In this document: positions 40,249 to 46,876 of the stretch, piece after piece
Numbering within the stretch: position 1 is the stretch's first letter
Layout: every line of letters starts with the position of its first letter
From: a virus
Virus record (IMG/VR): IMGVR_UViG_3300024504_000248
Location: 1 to 46,876 of that record
Length of the DNA: 46,876 nucleotides
Direction: 5' to 3' (one strand)
Program-made: the position numbers and the translations under genes
The notes under the pieces: generated by a model
Told to the model about the DNA's origin: nothing
Seen by the model: the letters and a program-made list of their open reading frames with translations, nothing else
Databases searched by the model: none

Positions 40249-40845
40249 ATGGCTACAGCATCCCTAAGAGAAACTTTAATAAGTGGATCACACGCACTTT
40301 ACCCATACTTAGTGGCTAATGTGACAGTGCATTACTCCACGATAGGTAACAAAATAGCTGTCAAAGGACTGGGTAACTACGGTGCTGCAACAAAAGTCAT
40401 TAAAACATCTCAGCCAGTTACTAGGAAAGAGCTAGCATTCCAGTTTGTGAGGTTAAATGCTGCTCCTGATATTCCATACATTCAGTCTGTTTACAAAGAT
40501 AATGAAGATGATGTTGTAGAGGTTGCAGATATTCAGCTTGGAGCACCAATATTACATAGTGACGGTAAAACACAAATATACCAAGCTGCTGGAAGAATTA
40601 TTTACATATGTCAAACTGTTTATGATCCCGGTACATCCACACTTACTTATCCACTAAGTCCTATTGATGGAAACAAAGCGCAGATGCCTTATATCAAGCC
40701 ATCTGGATCATTAAACACTGACTCTTGGGCTGGCGGTGGTTTCAATGCAACATTTCCATTTACGCCAGTTGGTGGCGTAAGCTTTTCTTCCAATACTGCG
40801 ACAAGCACATCTACTAGCGGTCCAAACGACACAATTGGGGGTTAA
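40249..40845 (+). CDS. tail-region protein of unknown function
   Basis: A 198-residue strand-rich protein starting MATASLRETLISGSHALYPY, with Gly/Ser/Thr-rich C-terminus typical of adhesin or tail-spike linkers. No catalytic motif. It lies between other tail genes, with gaps of only a few bases. Confidence 0.45.
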   Translation: MATASLRETLISGSHALYPYLVANVTVHYSTIGNKIAVKGLGNYGAATKVIKTSQPVTRKELAFQFVRLNAAPDIPYIQSVYKDNEDDVVEVADIQLGAPILHSDGKTQIYQAAGRIIYICQTVYDPGTSTLTYPLSPIDGNKAQMPYIKPSGSLNTDSWAGGGFNATFPFTPVGGVSFSSNTATSTSTSGPNDTIGG

Positions 40846-40847
40846 AA

Positions 40848-42212
40848 ATGGCTATAGACTACGATGGAACTTATGGTATATTTACCAAAATAGGACTTAT
40901 TGGGGGGTTTTTATCCGATATAAACACCTTTCAAAAATCACTTGTAAATGTAAAATCCCCGGCATTTGTAAACAAGTTCACAGGTAATGGTAAAACATCG
41001 CTTATTTTGGATTACATTCCTTCTATTGATGGCCAAATTGGTACTGTCAGCAATCTTATACCGGATCTTCTTTTAAATGTTGCAAGTAGTGTGGTTATCG
41101 ACTCTGTACGGGCGCACGACCCACTAATTCCTGCTGACCTTAGCAGTTGTATGACTGAACTACTGCGCCAAATGCGATTGGATAGCAAAACGGTAAGAGC
41201 AATGAGCACGACATTTACAATTACAGATTCGACAAACAAAAATACTGTTCTGGTCGCACTAAAGAACAGGGACGGTGGGGATAACCAGTTTACCATTGCG
41301 GAAACATTAAGACTTGAGGTTAGTGCAGATTCCTACACAGGTGGAACAAGCGCAGGTAATGAGCAATTTAGTGTAAAGACGGTGGATTCTGCAACGGATG
41401 TGTACAACTATGATTACCCGGCTGGTTCTGGTTCTGATGTAACACTTTCCAGAACCAATTTAACTGCATCGCAGTCTGAGGGTAACATTTTGGAAAATGG
41501 CACGTTCACAATTGCAAGTACAACCACTGCGACTGCTCCCGCTGGATGGAGTAGTGTAGGATCCTACGGTACTGCTGGTACACACTGGGTTACTACCACA
41601 GATGGATTGAAGATTGTTGGTAATATCACGTCTGATGTTAGGCTTCAACAGGACGTGTCTATTAGCATCACTGCACGGAATGTGTACGCTTTTCACTTCA
41701 GGGCAAAAGCACCAACAGCACTAACGACAGGATCCATAGCAATTGATTTGGTGGATTCCACAGGGAACATACTTACTGACGATTCAAACAATTACCTTGC
41801 ATTTAGTGCCAACCTGAACACTCTGACAGCAAGTTACACATCCTTTACTGGATCTTTCGTAATTGGTTCAAAGACTCCCTCGGAAGTGTATCTACGCATA
41901 AGGTGCACAACGGCAGAAAATACCCAAGTATACATGGATAGACTTGTCCTTACTGAAATGACAGAACTTTACACAGGTGGACCTTTTATATCTGTTCTGG
42001 GACTTGCATCAGATCCACTTACGACCTCTGAGAGGGTGGATATTACATTTTCAAAAAGCCTTGCAACGGTTACCAATGGGCAGGCAAGCACTCTGACGTA
42101 CACCAACAACACATTTCAAGTATTGTTTGACAGACTATTTACCACTGGTTCGGGTGGTTTCACACTTCCTTACAGCGCAACACCCACTATATCTGATTCC
42201 CTTATTGCATAA
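40848..42212 (+). CDS. tail protein with jelly-roll carbohydrate-binding-like module
   Basis: The 454-residue protein has N-terminal mixed sequence and, near 215-365, a module that begins ENGTFTIAS, has WSSVGSYGTAGTHW and FHFRAKAPTALTTG, and ends VYMDRLVL. The order ENGxF, W, HFRAKA, then V-MD-V/L is the usual signature of CBM4/9/22-like beta-sandwiches that bind sugars. It is probably an adsorption or baseplate protein contacting host glycans. Its stop overlaps the next start (TAATG). Confidence 0.55.
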   Translation: MAIDYDGTYGIFTKIGLIGGFLSDINTFQKSLVNVKSPAFVNKFTGNGKTSLILDYIPSIDGQIGTVSNLIPDLLLNVASSVVIDSVRAHDPLIPADLSSCMTELLRQMRLDSKTVRAMSTTFTITDSTNKNTVLVALKNRDGGDNQFTIAETLRLEVSADSYTGGTSAGNEQFSVKTVDSATDVYNYDYPAGSGSDVTLSRTNLTASQSEGNILENGTFTIASTTTATAPAGWSSVGSYGTAGTHWVTTTDGLKIVGNITSDVRLQQDVSISITARNVYAFHFRAKAPTALTTGSIAIDLVDSTGNILTDDSNNYLAFSANLNTLTASYTSFTGSFVIGSKTPSEVYLRIRCTTAENTQVYMDRLVLTEMTELYTGGPFISVLGLASDPLTTSERVDITFSKSLATVTNGQASTLTYTNNTFQVLFDRLFTTGSGGFTLPYSATPTISDSLIA

Positions 42213-44983
42213 TGATTGACCAAGAGTTTACATACGCTGGAGTTCCATTAATGGTTCCACCCAAGGAATTATATGACTGGGTGGAGGAGAATATACCATT
42301 TAATGCGAGTAATTACTTTAGAACTCTTAACTATGGATTGCTCGATAACTCTGACATTGTTTTTAAAAACTATTCGGAAAATCCATTCCATGATTTAAAA
42401 CTAAGTTCTTTGTATTGGCCCACAGGGGCAAGTAGATTTGCAACTGGGTTTTTCTTGGTTTCTTCAGAAGACTTGGAAAAGCTACCATCTTTTGACAACC
42501 TTGGGTACAAAGATGCCGTTGATACGCTTGGGGGAATGCGCAGTAGGGTAAATTCTAAAAATTACTACACTGCTGAAAAACTTGTCATCTATAACACTGA
42601 GATCCCACTGGCAGCAAAAATGTATATGCTGCCACCAAGACCACTTTTGCAAATTGAAAGTACTGTTGTTGATGATGCAATAGAAACAAGGGGAAGGTTT
42701 CCAGTACCACACTTGGAAAGCTTGTGGGTTGTTCCGTTAGTGGATGATAGATATTGGTGGTGGTGGCATAACACAGGGGAGTTTAAAATACCTAGTTGCT
42801 CCAACTGGGAGGATTTATTTTATACCATATTTGACAACTTAGGTTATGGACAACATCAAGTACTGGTAGATCCTGACATACCCCAAGAGTATCTTTTCCC
42901 ACACAGCTTGTACCGAAAACAGTCTTACAACATACGAGTGCCTTTACTTCTTGATTCGATAGCACAATCTTGCAACTGTCGCATTATTAGCCACTTCAAT
43001 GGGCAAATAGAAATAATGCATGCAAGGAAAAGCTTCGATGCTCTTAAACAACCTCTTCTCACGCCCTCAGGTAATCAGGGCGGGGGAAAAATGGTACTTG
43101 CAAATTTAGATAAATCAAAGTTTTACAAAAGTTTTCCATCCAAGTCTGACATTGGGAAAAACTCCGATGATGTGCAAAAACAATCTCTTAATATCAGGGA
43201 CACTCCCGGAGTAATACCTGAGGTTGTTACGTTTGTTGTAAATAATAACCCAATCAGAGTTAATCTTTTGAACAAGGATGGGCTTGCAACGCAAAGGCCA
43301 CTAAGTGAAACGACTATTAATGGGGATGATACTTTACATTCTCAAATTATTGAAACAATGGTTGATCCAACCGACCTTGATTCAGTGGTTGCAGGGAAAA
43401 TGCGATACTTTGAGGATACCAATAACCAAGGGCCGGATGATAAGAATTCAGAACCCTCCTATTACAAATCTGGTAATAATTCAGTAACAGTTGAATACCA
43501 GAATGGTGACTACATTCTGGACACTAAGAATAATGTCTTTTATGGGCCTCGCAGTGACTCTGGTTGGGGGGATGCATTTAGGGGTAAATCCCTTTTAAGC
43601 AAGTATTTCAAGGTTGTTGCCAGTGCATATAAAACAACAGGTAAAACTGCATGCCCTATATTAATGTACCCTCCTACAGGTGTAACGGAGAAGGACTTTA
43701 ATACTAATCAGATTGAAACATTCTGCAAAACATATGCAAGGGATTGGGCCTTATATCAATACGCTGATGACGATATATCCCTAAATGGTTGTGTTCCAGT
43801 AGAACAGCACGGAATGCTGGACAACATTATATTTCACCTTAGTGTTGAGGATACCTACACTAGACTGATACGACCACCTTACAACGACCTCACTGAAGAG
43901 GTTTACATTGAGTCCTACTTGGGTGATGAGGCAGCTTGTGATGCTGATACATATCCTTGCGGTCAGTGCAAAGGAATGCAGGGAGACAGTACAACTACAC
44001 AACTGTATGGTTTTGGCACATCTGATATGTTCCTACCCTACAGCGCAATCCTGCAAAAAACCCAGACAGTCCCAACAGGGGCAACTGCTGCGACATATCC
44101 ACAGTGGCACAAGCCACCATATGTGGTGAAGTTTTGCCTAGGTGGTGCAATAGGCACTGCTGCTCTTGATTACCACTTCCAGACAACCATGAATGTTAGT
44201 GTGTACTGGAATGGATCCAAGGTTGCATCACGCACTGTGTACGGGTCCAAGAGTTTCACCTGCCAGAGTGGTGCACAATCTTGGGGAAGGTTGACTTTTT
44301 ATAAAACTGAGAAAACACCATCCTACGCCATTGTTGTCGTTGATGCAGCAACAGACACATTTTCTCAACAAGAAGCAGAACGCCCACAAGCAATGAATTG
44401 GTACATGAACATGCGCTGCGTGGACTCCATACCATACCCTGCACCAAGGGCAATTGCTTGTGATAGTAAGTTGAACGAGGTTGGTGGAGTTTTCACACTT
44501 GGTATGTTCACATCCATACCTGTAAATATTCAGGGCACTTCCACAGGAATAGTACCGAACACACCAATATGTATTTCAGACTCTGCAAGCAGTACATTCC
44601 CGTGCGGTTCCAATCAGTCTTGTGTAATCCCTTCGAACTTACAGCTTAAATTCAACAATGCTCCAAGCTCTTGTAAGTTTCTCAAAGATGTTGTCATACC
44701 ACTTCAACAAAGCACATCAGATGGTGGATGGATTGGAATATATGACCAATTCGGACCAACAAAAGACATTATTCAGGCAAAACTTACACTGGTTGGTACT
44801 ACTGCGTTTAAGCTTGTGTTGAAAGATATTGTTAATGCTTCAAGAAGTCCTGTGGAAATTAACAACATTACAACCTGTCTTTGCACTCCATTCACACTCA
44901 CAATTCCCGGTGTGAATCTCACACCATTCGCATGCACTCCAGCATCACCTAACACACTTCAGGCAATAATTACTGAGGCATAA
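42212..44983 (+). CDS. large tail protein of unknown function (923 residues)
   Basis: The product starts MIDQEFTYAGVPLMVPPKEL, with a Trp/Tyr-rich first third (YWWWWHNTGEF) and a late Cys-containing stretch (DADTYPCGQCKGMQG). The last 300 residues are strand-rich Ser/Thr/Pro sequence. No enzyme motif is seen. Size and place next to the fibre gene suggest a tail-tip, hub or central fibre protein. Confidence 0.5.
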   Translation: MIDQEFTYAGVPLMVPPKELYDWVEENIPFNASNYFRTLNYGLLDNSDIVFKNYSENPFHDLKLSSLYWPTGASRFATGFFLVSSEDLEKLPSFDNLGYKDAVDTLGGMRSRVNSKNYYTAEKLVIYNTEIPLAAKMYMLPPRPLLQIESTVVDDAIETRGRFPVPHLESLWVVPLVDDRYWWWWHNTGEFKIPSCSNWEDLFYTIFDNLGYGQHQVLVDPDIPQEYLFPHSLYRKQSYNIRVPLLLDSIAQSCNCRIISHFNGQIEIMHARKSFDALKQPLLTPSGNQGGGKMVLANLDKSKFYKSFPSKSDIGKNSDDVQKQSLNIRDTPGVIPEVVTFVVNNNPIRVNLLNKDGLATQRPLSETTINGDDTLHSQIIETMVDPTDLDSVVAGKMRYFEDTNNQGPDDKNSEPSYYKSGNNSVTVEYQNGDYILDTKNNVFYGPRSDSGWGDAFRGKSLLSKYFKVVASAYKTTGKTACPILMYPPTGVTEKDFNTNQIETFCKTYARDWALYQYADDDISLNGCVPVEQHGMLDNIIFHLSVEDTYTRLIRPPYNDLTEEVYIESYLGDEAACDADTYPCGQCKGMQGDSTTTQLYGFGTSDMFLPYSAILQKTQTVPTGATAATYPQWHKPPYVVKFCLGGAIGTAALDYHFQTTMNVSVYWNGSKVASRTVYGSKSFTCQSGAQSWGRLTFYKTEKTPSYAIVVVDAATDTFSQQEAERPQAMNWYMNMRCVDSIPYPAPRAIACDSKLNEVGGVFTLGMFTSIPVNIQGTSTGIVPNTPICISDSASSTFPCGSNQSCVIPSNLQLKFNNAPSSCKFLKDVVIPLQQSTSDGGWIGIYDQFGPTKDIIQAKLTLVGTTAFKLVLKDIVNASRSPVEINNITTCLCTPFTLTIPGVNLTPFACTPASPNTLQAIITEA

Positions 44984-44984
44984 T

Positions 44985-46876
44985 ATGGCATTAATTCAAT
45001 TTAAACGTGGCCCACAATCTGCAATACAAACACAATCTCTTCTTGCAGGTGAACCAGCTTTTGCAACAGACACGAGAGAATTGTTTGTAGGTGATGGTTT
45101 TACCATTGGTGGGGTTTCCATCAGTTCCCTTGCAGGGGCAATTACGTACATTGCTCAGAACACAGAACCACCTGCGCCAAGTAATCCATCCACAACTAAA
45201 GCATTTTGGTACGAAACAGACACAAATTACCTGTACATATGGAAGTACTCAAACGGCACAGGTGTGTGGGAAAGAGTACTTGCAAGCGGTCCTACGGGGC
45301 CAGCAGGCCCCACCGGACCGCAGGGTACTCAGGGTATTCAAGGTGTTCAAGGTGTGCAGGGTGCTCGTGGGGCAACCATACTCACTGGGACAAGTAATCC
45401 TACCACTAGCACTACTGGAATTGATGGCGACTACTTTTTAAACACCACTAGCAAGGATTTATTTGGACCACGTGTTACCACAAATAGTGTGGTTAGCTGG
45501 GGTAATGGAATTTCCCTTAAAGGTGACAAGGGTGACAAGGGTGATACTGGTGATGCAGGACCTACTGGTTTAACAGGACCACGTGGTGCGACCATACACT
45601 ACGGAAACCAAGCACCAACAAGCTCATTTCCTGATCCAACCAGTGTGAACGATGGAGACTTCTACTTTGACCTGATTGCAAAGAACTTGTACGGCGGTTA
45701 TGTAGCTGCGAATGGTACTCCTTGGGGGCCTCCAATCAGTCTTGCAGGTGGTGCAGGTTCAGCAGGTCCTGCTGGGCCGACAGGACCTGCTGGTACTCCC
45801 GGACTTGTGTGGAAGGGTTCTTACGTAAGTGGTACACAGTACCCATTAAACTCTGTTGTGCAGTTCAACGGTAGTTCCTATGTTGTGATTGCAAACAGTG
45901 GTACGACCAATGCTCCAACCAACGCAGCAGATTGGAACCTTGTAGCATCCAAGGGTTCCACTGCGAACGCAGTTGCAACCATTTATGCTAATGCTCCTAT
46001 AGTGTGGGACGAGTCCACAACCACACTTTCATTCAATGTTCCAAATGCACAAACTGGCAATGTTCTTAAGTACGATGGGACTAGCTGGGTTGCATCCAAA
46101 GCAAGTGCTGCAAAAAGTCTCCAGACAGGGACGGGCGCACCAGATGGGACTACAGATGCAACTGACGGCGACTGGTACATTCAGACTGCTGGTACAGGTG
46201 CTCCACTGTTGTACGGTCCTAGATCCACAAGCAATAGTGTTGTTAGCTGGGGTACTGGTATTTCACTTGTTGGTCCGGCAGGTGCAAATGGTGCTAATGG
46301 TTCGGCAGGTCCAGCAGGGGAAGATGGCACTGCTGGTATGGAGTGGAACGGAAACTGGGATTCCACTGTAAATTACTCCAAAGGTGCTGTTGTTGGGTAT
46401 CAGGGAGCAATTTACATATGTGAGTTGGACAACACGTTAAATATTACACCAAACACCACGGCTAACTGGGATCTTTTGGTGGAGCGTGGTGAGCAGGGGC
46501 CACCCGCTGACCTGCAAGGCACTGCACCAATTAGCATATCGTCTGAGACATCCAACAATGTTACCACTTTCACGATTGCACTGGCTGATGGCACAACAAC
46601 TGGCGAAGTTCTCACTTGGGACAACACCACAAAGGCGTGGACACCACAATCACCAATTGTGACACTGGACGGCCTTACTGATGTAACCATTACCAACCCG
46701 GAACAGGACCAAATACTTGTATTTAAAAACAACGAGTGGGTGAACCACGGCACATATGTGGACACTCTCGATGAGCTAGAAGATGTAATCATCACAACTC
46801 CTACTCAGGACGAAATTCTAAAGTTTGATGGAACTAACTGGGTCAACTCAACAGCAATCCTTGAAATTACTGCAAT
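44985..46876 (+). CDS. collagen-like tail fibre, partial (open at right edge)
   Basis: At least 630 residues, starting MALIQFKRGPQSAIQTQSLL and AGEPAFATDTRELFVGDG, a common phage-fibre N-terminal element. Three modules follow: Gly-X-Y collagen-like stretches (GPTGPAGPTGPQG, GDKGDKGDTGDAGP), DGDYFLNTTSKDLFGP-type repeated modules (three or four copies), and W-x-G-x-Y modules (VWKGSYVSGTQYPLNS and MEWNGNWDSTVNYSKG) resembling CBM5/12 domains. It continues past the window end. It is the likely receptor-binding fibre. Confidence 0.8.
   Translation, partial: MALIQFKRGPQSAIQTQSLLAGEPAFATDTRELFVGDGFTIGGVSISSLAGAITYIAQNTEPPAPSNPSTTKAFWYETDTNYLYIWKYSNGTGVWERVLASGPTGPAGPTGPQGTQGIQGVQGVQGARGATILTGTSNPTTSTTGIDGDYFLNTTSKDLFGPRVTTNSVVSWGNGISLKGDKGDKGDTGDAGPTGLTGPRGATIHYGNQAPTSSFPDPTSVNDGDFYFDLIAKNLYGGYVAANGTPWGPPISLAGGAGSAGPAGPTGPAGTPGLVWKGSYVSGTQYPLNSVVQFNGSSYVVIANSGTTNAPTNAADWNLVASKGSTANAVATIYANAPIVWDESTTTLSFNVPNAQTGNVLKYDGTSWVASKASAAKSLQTGTGAPDGTTDATDGDWYIQTAGTGAPLLYGPRSTSNSVVSWGTGISLVGPAGANGANGSAGPAGEDGTAGMEWNGNWDSTVNYSKGAVVGYQGAIYICELDNTLNITPNTTANWDLLVERGEQGPPADLQGTAPISISSETSNNVTTFTIALADGTTTGEVLTWDNTTKAWTPQSPIVTLDGLTDVTITNPEQDQILVFKNNEWVNHGTYVDTLDELEDVIITTPTQDEILKFDGTNWVNSTAILEITA

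Overview
The window joins two kinds of DNA. Bases 1 to about 4650 look like bacterial chromosome: exported proteins with signal peptides or lipoboxes, a membrane protein with a PH-like domain, a SET-domain protein, a four-helix membrane protein, and the wreckage of mobile DNA (the C-terminal end of an IS3-family transposase at the left edge and an integron-type integrase remnant near 1.9 kb). A planctomycete-like bacterium would fit this mixture, but that is inference from gene style only; no ribosomal or marker gene is present.

Bases 4780-9117 hold a compact six-gene leftward operon: a MoxR/RavA-type AAA+ ATPase, a von Willebrand A protein with a MIDAS motif, a 284-residue protein of unknown function, a 51-residue membrane protein, a 50-residue helix-turn-helix protein and a 148-residue protein with an annealing/SSB-style C-terminal segment. 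GC-rich hairpins sit in two of the intergenic gaps. The operon reads as accessory DNA. To its right, at 9537-9584, lies the 3' half of a tRNA-Arg(CCU)-like gene without its 5' half, the usual scar of tRNA-targeted integration.

From about 9.6 kb to the right edge the window is a tailed-phage genome or prophage, rightward except for five small leftward genes. It opens with a non-coding block of helically phased repeats, a 56-bp perfect palindrome and a bidirectional terminator, followed by a leftward ribbon-helix-helix gene. The early/replication module (10.3-18.6 kb) encodes a RecT-like annealing protein, an SSB-like protein, a primase-helicase, a Holliday-junction-resolvase-like nuclease, a family A DNA polymerase, a dATP/dGTP diphosphohydrolase-like protein and an HTH protein resembling a small terminase. 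Small unknown genes, a small lipoprotein and a small membrane protein follow (18.7-20.5 kb). Next come the large terminase (20.9-22.5 kb), a roughly 790-bp non-coding region dense in GCCTGC/GCAGGC and perfect inverted repeats, three leftward genes, and a Mu-like head module: DUF935-type portal, a 1298-residue virion-associated protein, protease/scaffold, decoration protein and major capsid. The tail/adsorption module runs from 33.4 kb to a collagen-like fibre that is open at the right edge.

The replication genes are tightly coupled by start/stop overlaps. Four transcription units share a promoter pattern, TTGC-N16-TANANT, and three of these also share the leader AGGAGTGCTGCNATG, implying a co-regulated regulon. 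No integrase, endolysin or lysogeny repressor of a classical type is visible within the window.
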